The notes: a model not told the origin generated them from the letters alone. 9,101 nt of DNA from an uncultured Coprococcus sp. (GCA_900548315.1 URJU01000085.1:1-9101), one strand, 5' to 3'; shown: positions 1-7,477, counted from the first letter of the stretch. Numbers and translations: made by a program.

Positions 1-112
1 ATTATATAGATATACTTGATTATAGAAAATGTTTTTATAATACTCAATAGATTTATTGAAAATTTAATGTTTTTTTATAAAAATAAAAAAGAGACATGTG
101 ATATTACTAATT
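1..112. other. AT-rich non-coding leader with two weak hairpins
   Basis: No reading frame of interest is seen here. The stretch is very AT-rich. It holds a 6-bp inverted repeat (TCAATA at 44-49 and TATTGA at 54-59, loop GATT) and an all-AT inverted repeat (TTTTTTAT at 71-78 and ATAAAAAA at 83-90, loop AAAA). The second lies just upstream of the promoter of the first gene. It could be the tail of a terminator for a gene left of the window, or simply A/T tracts acting as an UP-like element. The stems have no G-C pairs beyond one each in the first, so I would not call a terminator with confidence. Confidence 0.35.
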
Positions 113-142
113 TTGTCAAAAAACGAGAATGTATGTTACAAT
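113..142 (+). promoter_or_regulatory. Predicted sigma-A promoter for the acetyltransferase gene
   Basis: The -35 hexamer is TTGTCA (113-118) and the -10 hexamer is TACAAT (137-142), separated by 18 bases. A TG at 134-135 sits one base before the -10, giving an extended -10 (TGTTACAAT). Transcription would start near 149, leaving a leader of about 20 bases that contains the ribosome site GAGAGGT (157-163). This is a sequence match only, and the -35 matches five of six consensus positions. It probably drives at least the first two plus-strand genes. Confidence 0.6.
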
Positions 143-168
143 AAATCAAACGCATTGAGAGGTAGATT

Positions 169-660
169 ATGGACACATTTAAGATAATAAATGCAACACA
201 GAACGATAAAAATGAATTACTCACACTTTATCATGCCATGATAGGTGGTCCATGTGAGTGGAGTGAGAGTTATCCGGATGAGAATACAATAGAATTTGAT
301 CTGGGAAATGAAGACCTTTTTGTTATGAAGAATAATAAGAATGAAATTATAGCGACAATATCTATAGATCATGACGATGAAGTGGAGTCGCTAACATGTT
401 GGCGTGATGATCTGGCACCTTCGGGAGAACTGTCAAGGCTGTGTGTCAGGAAGGATATGCAGGGCCAGGGTATAGCAAAGCGGATGATGAACTATACCTG
501 TGGCGTTCTCAGGGACAGAGGTATGAAGGGGGTACACATACTTGTAAGAGAGGGACATGTTGTAGCGCTTTCAACTTATTCAAAGCTTGGATTTGTCACG
601 GTTGGAGAGTGTGATCTTTTTGACAAGCATTTTATATGCATGGAGAAAGAGTTTGAATAA
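169..660 (+). CDS. GNAT-family N-acetyltransferase
   Basis: This 163-residue protein is a single GNAT acetyltransferase domain, a fold that moves the acetyl group of acetyl-CoA onto an amine. The pyrophosphate-binding motif A is clear: a beta strand LSRLCV (88-93) followed by Q98-G-Q-G-I-A103, the Q/RxxGxG/A loop. A motif B-like stretch with Y137 and KLGF (139-142) follows. The length matches a single-domain GNAT. The ATG is supported by GAGAGGT six bases upstream. There is no signal peptide or membrane segment, so it should be cytoplasmic. The substrate cannot be read from sequence; GNATs acetylate metabolites, antibiotics or protein N-termini. The MutS-like gene starts 29 bases downstream on the same strand, so the two are probably co-transcribed, but no functional link is evident. 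Confidence 0.88.
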   Translation: MDTFKIINATQNDKNELLTLYHAMIGGPCEWSESYPDENTIEFDLGNEDLFVMKNNKNEIIATISIDHDDEVESLTCWRDDLAPSGELSRLCVRKDMQGQGIAKRMMNYTCGVLRDRGMKGVHILVREGHVVALSTYSKLGFVTVGECDLFDKHFICMEKEFE

Positions 661-689
661 GAACATGGGATATTAGTACGGAAAGGCAG

Positions 690-2435
690 ATGGATAATAT
701 GGCAGATAGAGGGTATAGCCTTTTGTTTCCTTCGGGGGAATCAACATATAAGATAATGGGTCAGGTCACTATGCACGATCTGGGTATGGATCTCATATGC
801 AGGCAGTTGTCGTCAAAGGAATCAGAACAGAACTATATAATGCGTGTTATGTCTCAGATATACTCTGATCCAGAGGTGACGCGTTACAGATGCGATGTAT
901 TTGAGGATATACTGAAACATAAACAACTCAGGGATGCTCTGATGGGAACTCTTGATCGGATAAGTTTTCTGAAAGATTACGGAAGTTTTCGACGGGAATA
1001 TGATGAGGGTGCAAGTGTGTGGGAGCTGATGCACAGACTTGATGAGATAGGGGATTACATAGAGTGTGTTGATGCGCTTTATGCATGCCTTAATAAATAT
1101 GAACTCAGCTCAGCAGGATTTTCCGGCCTTAAGGAGTATGTACAGAGAATATATAGTGATAACGGATTCGGTGAGCTTAAGGAGGATATTTCAAAGCTGA
1201 AATTTGAAACATCTGAGATAAAGAGCATAACAGTAGGAATCAATCTAAATGAGAGATTTGAGGCTGAGGGAGTAGGACTTATTTCTGTGAACAATAAGTA
1301 TTTCACTAGGGGAGGTGTGCTCAGCAATTTTTATGACCACATTGTGACAAAGGATAGGATCAGCAGCGAGGCTAAATGGAAGGGTGACTATAAATTCCAG
1401 CCATTTGACTCCAGAAGTGAGATGCAGGTCAAGGCACCAATGCAGCAGATGGCGCAGACAGCGGCGGTGGGGACCGTGGCAGGATCAGCCGCAGGTATAG
1501 GAGGTATACCGGAGGGCGATCAGGCCAGAGATGTGACCAGATATACCGACAGAGTGGTGGGACATATGATATCCGGGATAGTGAAAAAGATGAGACAGGT
1601 GTTAAATAAGTACGTGTCCATAACCATCACAGATATGACTGATCTCATACCAGAGCTGATGTATTACATTAGGTGGGCGGAGTATATAGAAAAGCTTCAG
1701 GACAGAGGGGCTGCATTTGCAAAGGCGGATGTGGTTTGCCGGGGAGATGGCTCGTCGGATGACGAGTGCAAATATTCTATGAAAGCCCGCGGTGTATACA
1801 ACATTAAGCTGGCAGCGTTTGACACGGAGGAGTCGGATCACATAGTTGCCAATGATCTAGATTTTGACGGTGAGCACAGAGTGTATATCCTGACAGGAGC
1901 CAACAGGGGCGGTAAGACAACCATAACCCAGACGATAGGACAGCTTTTTGTGATGGCTCAGGGCGGTATATATATACCTGGAGATGAATTTGAGTTTGCT
2001 CCTGTGGACTGTATATATACGCATTTTCCAGCTGATGAGGACAAGACTTTGGATCTTGGAAGACTGGGTGAGGAGTGCAAGAGATTCAGGGAGATATTTG
2101 ATAATGCCTGTGATCAGAGTCTTATTCTGCTGAATGAGACATTTTCAACGACGTCATTTGAGGAGGGCTATTATATAGCAAAAGATTCCGTGAGAGCAAT
2201 CCTGACAAAGGGCGTCAGGACGATATATAACACGCATATGCACAAGCTTGCATCTGATGTGGAGGAAATGAATGGGGACAGGACGAGAGGAAAAGCCTAT
2301 TCGTTGATAGTCCACAATGAGGGTTCACAGCGCTCATATAAGATAGAGATAGCACCGCCGGCGGGAAAATCGTATGCCAGCGATATAGCGAAGAAATATG
2401 GTGTAACTTATGATATGCTGATTCGTAATATATAG
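690..2435 (+). CDS. MutS-family ATPase lacking the mismatch-recognition domain
   Basis: The 581-residue protein ends in a MutS domain V ATPase. The Walker A loop is TGANRGGKTT (402-411, with K409), the Walker B/signature region is LLNETFSTTS (480-489), and the switch motif NTHMHKL (514-520) corresponds to ATHxHEL of MutS. The usual Walker B aspartate is Asn482, next to Glu483. An asparagine here is typical, from memory, of the short MutS-like ATPases of Firmicutes, so this need not be inactivating. The N-terminal half resembles the helical core/lever region (for example the RYRCDVFEDIL stretch). No mismatch-binding domain with an FxE motif is present, so classical mismatch repair is unlikely and the DNA substrate is unknown. 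An Ala/Gly-rich segment at about 251-275 interrupts the core. The start is ambiguous: GGAAAGG (680-686) lies 3 bases before ATG 690 and 12 before ATG 699. Confidence 0.85.
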   Translation: MDNMADRGYSLLFPSGESTYKIMGQVTMHDLGMDLICRQLSSKESEQNYIMRVMSQIYSDPEVTRYRCDVFEDILKHKQLRDALMGTLDRISFLKDYGSFRREYDEGASVWELMHRLDEIGDYIECVDALYACLNKYELSSAGFSGLKEYVQRIYSDNGFGELKEDISKLKFETSEIKSITVGINLNERFEAEGVGLISVNNKYFTRGGVLSNFYDHIVTKDRISSEAKWKGDYKFQPFDSRSEMQVKAPMQQMAQTAAVGTVAGSAAGIGGIPEGDQARDVTRYTDRVVGHMISGIVKKMRQVLNKYVSITITDMTDLIPELMYYIRWAEYIEKLQDRGAAFAKADVVCRGDGSSDDECKYSMKARGVYNIKLAAFDTEESDHIVANDLDFDGEHRVYILTGANRGGKTTITQTIGQLFVMAQGGIYIPGDEFEFAPVDCIYTHFPADEDKTLDLGRLGEECKRFREIFDNACDQSLILLNETFSTTSFEEGYYIAKDSVRAILTKGVRTIYNTHMHKLASDVEEMNGDRTRGKAYSLIVHNEGSQRSYKIEIAPPAGKSYASDIAKKYGVTYDMLIRNI

Positions 2436-2506
2436 ATATGTTCTATGGAATATAATGTCTGTATGCAATTTTGGTAGATGAGGTGCAGAAGGTAGAGAAG
2501 GAAAAG

Positions 2507-3097
2507 ATGGTATATATAATGGATAAGTTGATTATATATCTAATATGTATAAATATACTGGGAGCTGTCCTTGACGGAGTGACAGCGGCAAGATGCAGGC
2601 GGACAAGTCATAGGGTGCTGGATATAATATTGGGTATTATTGCCATTGCCGGAGGTGCTCCGGGTATGATAATAGCGTTTGCACTGTGTGACAGGACTGC
2701 ATCAAAGACAAATATGATGCTGAGAGTGTTTACTGTGTGTGTGTGCGTGATAGAACTTGCGGTGTTTATGACATGGAAACTCAGACCTGCGGGAAAATGG
2801 AGCTTTGCATTCTGGGATGTGTTTGTAAGATACAGATGGACATTGTGGTTCGTGTTGGCAATAAGTGTTATAACATTTGTCATGTTTGGGATTGACAAAT
2901 ATAGGGCGATTAAGGGCGGATACAGGATCCCCATAGCTGTTCTGCTTGGTATGGCATTTGCCGGCGGGAGTATCGGTGCGCTGCTCGGAATGGTGATATT
3001 TAGGCATAAGATAAGAAAGAATTATTTCGCGGTTGGAGTGCCGCTGATACTTGTTATGCAGGTGGTGCTTTTGATGTGTGTGGAGAATTTGTTGTAG
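2507..3097 (+). CDS. Membrane protein with tandem DUF1294-like halves
   Basis: This is a 196-residue polytopic membrane protein of unknown function. Its second half is a good DUF1294 domain: GIDKYRA (128-134), YRIP (139-142), a hydrophobic run with GG (153-154), then FRHK (165-168) and a final membrane segment. The first half has the same layout in degenerate form: LGAVLDGVTAAR near 18-29, a helix with AGGAPGM (48-54), and CDRTASK (61-67) in place of the FRHK region. DUF1294 proteins are usually about 90 residues, so this is roughly double length and suggests an internal duplication. I chose ATG 2507 because GAGAAGGA (2495-2502) lies just upstream. TTG 2471 would add 12 charged residues, and ATG 2519 is also possible. 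It follows the MutS-like gene by 71 bases on the same strand. Confidence 0.75.
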   Translation: MVYIMDKLIIYLICINILGAVLDGVTAARCRRTSHRVLDIILGIIAIAGGAPGMIIAFALCDRTASKTNMMLRVFTVCVCVIELAVFMTWKLRPAGKWSFAFWDVFVRYRWTLWFVLAISVITFVMFGIDKYRAIKGGYRIPIAVLLGMAFAGGSIGALLGMVIFRHKIRKNYFAVGVPLILVMQVVLLMCVENLL

Positions 3098-3175
3098 GAT
3101 ACTTATATCAAATATATAGCCTTGGTAAGGTGGTAATATTCATTGCAATACTTAATGGCGATAGCTACACTCGGC

Positions 3176-3183
3176 AAGGAGGA
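3176..3183 (+). promoter_or_regulatory. Strong ribosome binding site fixing the start of the 62-residue ORF
   Basis: AAGGAGGA is a near-perfect Shine-Dalgarno sequence seven bases before ATG 3191. It shows that the in-frame TTG at 3143 is not the start and gives good support that this very small gene is translated. Confidence 0.85.
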
Positions 3184-3190
3184 AACAAAT

Positions 3191-3379
3191 ATGGCAGAAA
3201 AGGCAAAATCAAATGAGGCTAATATTATCAGAGATGGGATGCTGACAGCGTTTGCAAATGAAGTAAAGATGAGTATTCCAGATAAAAGCTATTGGGATGA
3301 ATGTAGAAAGTCCAAAGATCTGTTTTCTTCTGAGGATATAGAGAATATGAAAGATATATGTAAAGGACATAAGAAATAG
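3191..3379 (+). CDS. Small protein of unknown function upstream of mcrB
   Basis: This is a 62-residue reading frame that I do not recognise. It is hydrophilic, with 12 acidic and 12 Lys/Arg residues and no net charge, and is likely mostly helical. It has two cysteines (C38, C57) and an aromatic pair Y34-W35 after a proline (SIPDKSYWDE). There is no signal peptide, membrane segment or obvious DNA-binding motif. Translation is well supported by the strong AAGGAGGA site seven bases upstream. It lies 39 bases before the mcrB start and has the same AT-rich composition as mcrB, so it probably belongs to the same transcription unit. Its role could be a regulator or accessory of the restriction module, but that rests only on position. 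The 93 bases between the previous gene and this ORF hold no convincing promoter. Confidence 0.72.
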   Translation: MAEKAKSNEANIIRDGMLTAFANEVKMSIPDKSYWDECRKSKDLFSSEDIENMKDICKGHKK

Positions 3380-3405
3380 TTACTGAGTGATTAAAAATCT
3401 ACGAA

Positions 3406-3421
3406 AGAGGTGGAGAGAGTG
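3406..3421 (+). promoter_or_regulatory. Ribosome site and GTG start of mcrB
   Basis: AGAGG (3406-3410) lies eight bases before GTG 3419, a good spacing. An alternative GTG at 3410 overlaps this site and would have only a weak, badly spaced purine run ahead of it. I therefore place the start at 3419, three codons shorter than the longest frame. Confidence 0.6.
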
Positions 3422-5941
3422 CAGTTTGATTGGATAGATTTCTATATGGAACTTGCGGATAAGTTGTTGGACTTCAAAAATGATAGGGCAAGTTTGATTG
3501 AGAAGATAAAAGATATCTATACAGCGATAAATATAAAGCTTCCGACGCTTGAAAAGGACAATGATATTGTGGATATTGATCCGTTTACGGTATACGGATT
3601 GTTTAACAAAGGGATAACGAATGCAAATAGGATATTGATATTGAATCAGGTGGCTGAGAAGTTTGGAATAAATGCAAAAGTCCCTACCAGCTTTGATGGA
3701 ATACCGGTTCTAAATGTTATGTCTGCAACATTCTATGGATTTAAAGATGATAGTGCTAAAGATGGTGGCCGAGGGGCAGATGATATTGATAATTTATGGA
3801 AACTATTTGAAATAGCATTAAAACTTGGTAAGGATTCTGATGGTGAAAAATATCAGCATGATTTTATAAGTGTTTATAATACGGTTAGAGGACAATTTGG
3901 CGTGAAATGGAATATTACTATGGGCTTATACTGGATAAGACCATACACATTTATAAATCTTGATTCAAGAAATAGATGGTTTCTAACTCAGTCAGATAAT
4001 TTTCCAGCTGATTATGTCGTGTCAGCAAGAAACGTTTTATCGAAGAATGAGATTCCATCGGGTGAAATTTATCTTGACATGTGCAGGAGATATATAGAAT
4101 GTCTGAAAACAGGGAAGTACAGGTACTCATCTTTTCCAGAATTGTCGTACTATGCGTGGATGGAATCGGATAATGTTAATAAGAATCAAATAAAAGATAA
4201 AAAGAAGAAAGAAAAGTCGAATGCAGAATTCCTAAAATGGTTTGCACCGGTCATAAGGGCACTCAGGGATCTTGGTGGCTCTGCAACAGCAGCAGATACA
4301 AGAAATAAGATAATTGAGAATGAGCATTTGACAAAAGAACAGATAAGTATCACAAGGGGTAAAACAAAAGTTAATAAGTTTGAGAATGAGGTTGCATTTG
4401 CAAGAAACTACCTTGTAAAAGGTGGATACATAGATAAGAGCGTCAGAGGAGTGTGGACTCTCACAGAGGCCGGTGAAAAAGTTGATATGACTGAAGAGCT
4501 TGCATCTGAAATATTTAAAACGGTTGTAGCACAGAATCAGCAGGCGAAACAATCAGATGGTGTTACAGTTGGAGAAGATATTGATGATGGCATAAGATAT
4601 TGGACATATGCACCGGGCGAGGATGGCGGCATGTGGAAAGAGATGCAGAACAAAGGAATCATGGCAATTGGCTGGGGAGAAATAGGCGCGATAGATGCTT
4701 TTCAGTCTAAGGAAGAAATAAGGGACAAGATGAAAGAAGTATATGGCGGCAATTCTTCTTATAAAAATTCGGTTCATGCGGTTTGGCAGTTCTGTAATGT
4801 TATGAAGCCTGGAGATATAGTGTTTGTAAAAAAAGGACGGACAAATATAATTGGCAGAGGAATTGTTGAATCAGAGTACATGTATGATGATGAGCGTACA
4901 GATGGATACAACAATATAAGAAAAGTCAAATGGACACATGACGAAAGTCATGAATTGGAAATAAAACTTGCATTAAAAACTCTTACGGATGTTACTCCAT
5001 ATACGGATTATGTGGATAAGTTAAATGAGCTTTATGATACTGATCTTGAATTGGAGGATGAGGAGGAAAAAGAATATAAGGCATACACTAAGATTGATTT
5101 TCTTGAAGACGTATATATGTCAGAAGAGAATTATGACACGTTGGTATCATTGCTAAGACATAAGAAAAATATTATTTTGCAGGGAGCTCCTGGAGTTGGT
5201 AAGACATTTGCTGCAAGACGCCTGGCATATTCCATGATGGGTGAGAAGAATAGTGACAGGGTAATGCTGGTTCAATTCCATCAGAGCTATTCATATGAAG
5301 ATTTTGTAGAGGGGTATCGTCCTAGTGCAGAAGGAGCCGGTTTTGTACTTACTAAGGGGGTATTTTATAATTTCTGCAGAAAAGCCGAGATAGACAGCGA
5401 TAATGAATATTTCTTCATAATAGACGAGATAAACAGGGGCAATCTTAGCAAGATATTTGGTGAATTATTTATGCTTATTGAAAAGGATAAACGCAATCAA
5501 AACCTGCAATTATTATATTCAAGGGATAAATTCAATGTACCTAAAAATGTATATATCATAGGTATGATGAATACAGCGGACAGAAGTCTTGCAATGATAG
5601 ATTATGCACTTAGAAGACGTTTCTCATTCTTTGAACTTAAACCTGGATTTGAAACCGAGGGATTTACGGAGTATAGAATGAAACTTGATAACAGCAAATT
5701 TGATAAGCTTATAAAGTGTACGGAAGAATTAAATAGTGAGATTTCGCTTGATGAAACGCTTGGTGAAGGATTCTGTATTGGTCATAGCTATTTCTGCGAT
5801 ATGAATTCAGAAGAACTTACCGATCAAAGACTTATGGAAATTGTTGAGTTTGAATTGATACCACTTTTGAAGGAGTACTGGTTTGATGAACCTAGAAATG
5901 TAGAGCATTGGAGTGAAAAACTTAGAGGGGCGATAAGTTGA
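3419..5941 (+). CDS. McrB-type GTPase subunit of modification-dependent restriction system, multi-reader form
   Basis: The 840-residue protein carries four blocks. Residues about 1-250 form an N-terminal domain, common in Firmicutes McrB proteins from memory, with DPFTVYGLFNKGIT, GIPVLNVMSATFY and GLYWIRPYTFINLDSRNRW. Residues about 270-355 resemble the Mrr_N winged helix (FENEVAFARNYLVKGGYI, then RGVWTLTEAG). Residues about 390-535 resemble an EVE/PUA-like domain (YWTYAPGE, IMAIGWGEIG, KPGDIVFVKKG). Residues about 565-790 are a McrB-family AAA+ motor with Walker A GAPGVGKT (589-596), Walker B IIDEINRGN (D669, E670), the GTP-specificity motif MNTADRS (717-723) and DYALRRRF. McrB proteins form GTP-driven rings that translocate DNA and activate McrC. 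EVE and winged-helix modules are plausible readers of modified bases; the exact modification is not deducible. No frameshift or missing catalytic residue is seen. The stop overlaps the mcrC start, and composition is AT-richer than in sbcD. Confidence 0.92.
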   Translation: MQFDWIDFYMELADKLLDFKNDRASLIEKIKDIYTAINIKLPTLEKDNDIVDIDPFTVYGLFNKGITNANRILILNQVAEKFGINAKVPTSFDGIPVLNVMSATFYGFKDDSAKDGGRGADDIDNLWKLFEIALKLGKDSDGEKYQHDFISVYNTVRGQFGVKWNITMGLYWIRPYTFINLDSRNRWFLTQSDNFPADYVVSARNVLSKNEIPSGEIYLDMCRRYIECLKTGKYRYSSFPELSYYAWMESDNVNKNQIKDKKKKEKSNAEFLKWFAPVIRALRDLGGSATAADTRNKIIENEHLTKEQISITRGKTKVNKFENEVAFARNYLVKGGYIDKSVRGVWTLTEAGEKVDMTEELASEIFKTVVAQNQQAKQSDGVTVGEDIDDGIRYWTYAPGEDGGMWKEMQNKGIMAIGWGEIGAIDAFQSKEEIRDKMKEVYGGNSSYKNSVHAVWQFCNVMKPGDIVFVKKGRTNIIGRGIVESEYMYDDERTDGYNNIRKVKWTHDESHELEIKLALKTLTDVTPYTDYVDKLNELYDTDLELEDEEEKEYKAYTKIDFLEDVYMSEENYDTLVSLLRHKKNIILQGAPGVGKTFAARRLAYSMMGEKNSDRVMLVQFHQSYSYEDFVEGYRPSAEGAGFVLTKGVFYNFCRKAEIDSDNEYFFIIDEINRGNLSKIFGELFMLIEKDKRNQNLQLLYSRDKFNVPKNVYIIGMMNTADRSLAMIDYALRRRFSFFELKPGFETEGFTEYRMKLDNSKFDKLIKCTEELNSEISLDETLGEGFCIGHSYFCDMNSEELTDQRLMEIVEFELIPLLKEYWFDEPRNVEHWSEKLRGAIS
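5924..5930 (+). promoter_or_regulatory. Ribosome binding site deciding the TTG start of mcrC
   Basis: AGAGGGG lies inside the 3' end of mcrB, seven bases before TTG 5938. It supports a non-ATG start in which TTGA forms both the mcrC start and the mcrB stop, giving translational coupling. The next in-frame ATG is nine codons later and would remove the conserved PIQNIYYML start of the family. Confidence 0.8.
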
Positions 5942-6972
5942 TACCTATACAGAATATTTATTATATGTTGTCATATGCTTTTAGAACGCTCACTAAACAA
6001 GGTTACAGGGAAATGTCTACAGAGAAATTTTCTAATACGGCGGATCTCATGACAGAGATACTTATAGCAGGAATTTCGCAACAGCTGAAGCGAGGCTTGG
6101 GAAGGGAGTATATAGAGAGCATGGTAGATCTCTCTGTTATTCGAGGAAGAGTGAATATAACAGAGTCGGTTAAGAGACAGACTATGCTTAACAGGAAACT
6201 GTCCTGTGTATATGATGATTTTTCTGTAAATAACAGTAAAAATAGAATAATAAAATCCACCGCGCTATTACTGTTGGGTGCAGATGTGCCGAGACAGAGA
6301 AAAAGCAGACTGAGAAAGCTTTTGGTGTATTTTGATAAGGTTGAATTGATTGATCTGCGCACAGTGGATTGGAATATACATTACGATAGGAACAATCAGA
6401 CTTATAGAATGTTGATATCTATATGTTACCTTGTGGTGAAAGGATTATTGCAGACACAGGCTGATGGAAAAACTAAAATAATGGATTTCCTTGATGATCA
6501 GCAAATGTATCATTTGTATGAGAGATTCATATTGGAGTATTATAAAAAAGAATATCCATATATAAAGACAAATGCATCTCAGATAAAGTGGCAGCTTGAT
6601 GATGGAATGGGTTATATGCTGCCAAATCTTTTATCTGACATAACACTTGAATACGATAATAAAGTTCTTATAATTGATGCAAAATATTATTCTCATATAA
6701 TGCAGAACAGATATGAGAAAGAAACAATAAGATCTGCAAATATGTTTCAGATATTTACATATGTCAAGAATAAAGAAGCAGAGTTAAAGGATAAACCACA
6801 TGAGGTCGCAGGTATGTTGTTGTATGCACAGACTGATAATGGAACGCAGCCTGATTGTTGTTATCAGATGAGTGGAAATATGATAAGTGTAAAAACATTG
6901 AATCTTAACTGTGACTTTGAAGATATAAGGAGACAGCTTGACAGCATAATTACGGATTATTTTAAATTGTAG
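5938..6972 (+). CDS. McrC-type nuclease subunit of McrBC restriction system
   Basis: The 344-residue protein matches the McrC family: a short N-terminal adaptor region followed by a PD-(D/E)XK nuclease domain. The catalytic core is visible as SDITLE with D234, then a beta strand and IIDAKYY with D247 and K249. The start IQNIYYMLSYAF and the downstream helix with QMYHLYERFILEYYKKEYP are also typical. McrC binds the McrB GTPase ring and cuts DNA when translocating complexes collide; by itself it is not known to act. The gene starts on TTG overlapping the mcrB stop (TTGA) with a strong ribosome site, so the two subunits should be made in a coupled way. The length is normal and all three catalytic positions are intact, so the module looks functional. 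Its 3' end overlaps the convergent minus-strand gene by 11 bases. Confidence 0.93.
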   Translation: MIPIQNIYYMLSYAFRTLTKQGYREMSTEKFSNTADLMTEILIAGISQQLKRGLGREYIESMVDLSVIRGRVNITESVKRQTMLNRKLSCVYDDFSVNNSKNRIIKSTALLLLGADVPRQRKSRLRKLLVYFDKVELIDLRTVDWNIHYDRNNQTYRMLISICYLVVKGLLQTQADGKTKIMDFLDDQQMYHLYERFILEYYKKEYPYIKTNASQIKWQLDDGMGYMLPNLLSDITLEYDNKVLIIDAKYYSHIMQNRYEKETIRSANMFQIFTYVKNKEAELKDKPHEVAGMLLYAQTDNGTQPDCCYQMSGNMISVKTLNLNCDFEDIRRQLDSIITDYFKL

Positions 6973-7477
6973 GATCCGCAAATATCCCCAGTTCAGGCGG
7001 ATAGTTGGTAAATGCAAAGAATGCAACCGTGAGAATAGCCAGGATGGTCATAGCAACGTAGTCATTTATGCACATTTGCCTGGATTCTAATCTGTTTTCG
7101 GTTCGCAATGCATATACAACTCCGGCAAAATAAAGTGCGATGTTCAGAAACTCATAATTCCTGCCCAGTACACCGTTTAGAGTGTAGAAACCGACCACAA
7201 TGAATGCCATACCTGACAGGATACCGATAGTCCTTGCTGGAAGATAGTTTTCCGGCAGGGGCTTATCTTTTATATGAGCCCAGAGAAATTCAATCATTGT
7301 CAGCAGGAGCATTGGAAAGAATATAAGTTTCAGGTGTTCCCAGGTTGACTCGTTCACTGCCGAGAATAGTCCGACAGCGGGATTGTCATTTGACCACTCG
7401 TAGGTGAAATGCAGCAGCACTCCGAGGATCGATATGAAGAAAAAACGAAAAAAATAGAGTTTGTTAGTAGTTGCCAT
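6962..7477 (-). CDS. Five-pass membrane protein, DUF6512-like
   Basis: The 171-residue minus-strand protein has about five hydrophobic segments (near 7-28, 49-69, 83-104, 109-124 and 140-158) and no signal peptidase site. The loop NESTWEHLK (42-50) and the tail PPELGIF (160-166) are hallmarks I associate with DUF6512, a family of unknown function; histidines H23 and H48 and E27 fall close to the membrane. The ATG at 7475-7477 was chosen because GGAGAA (plus-strand 7484-7489) lies six bases upstream; a longer frame from 7540 would add 21 residues without a ribosome site. The gene is divergent from sbcD. A possible -10 (TATACT, plus-strand 7515-7520) is seen upstream but has no good -35. It ends inside the last codons of mcrC, with no room for a normal intergenic terminator. 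Confidence 0.78.
   Translation of the reverse strand: MATTNKLYFFRFFFISILGVLLHFTYEWSNDNPAVGLFSAVNESTWEHLKLIFFPMLLLTMIEFLWAHIKDKPLPENYLPARTIGILSGMAFIVVGFYTLNGVLGRNYEFLNIALYFAGVVYALRTENRLESRQMCINDYVAMTILAILTVAFFAFTNYPPELGIFADPTI

Noticed and set aside
2451..2456. TATAAT before the DUF1294 gene
   Set aside because: No -35 at 16-18 bases and no extended -10 TG. In a sequence this rich in TATA, an isolated match is expected by chance.
2734..2745. (TG)6 dinucleotide run inside the DUF1294 gene as a phase-variation switch
   Set aside because: Six units is short for slippage-driven switching, the frame is intact, and the run encodes an ordinary membrane helix.
3143..3171. Possible promoter TTGCAA, 17 bases, TACACT ahead of the small ORF
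   Set aside because: Each hexamer matches only four of six positions, and the start would fall inside the ribosome site (3176-3183), leaving almost no leader.
3143..3190. TTG-started N-terminal extension of the 62-residue protein
   Set aside because: No ribosome site precedes the TTG, while AAGGAGGA lies exactly before ATG 3191, inside the supposed extension.
6003..6362. 119-codon minus-strand frame inside mcrC, and similar antisense frames elsewhere
   Set aside because: They lie fully opposite well-supported genes, have no ribosome sites or recognisable motifs, and follow from the codon bias of the sense strand.
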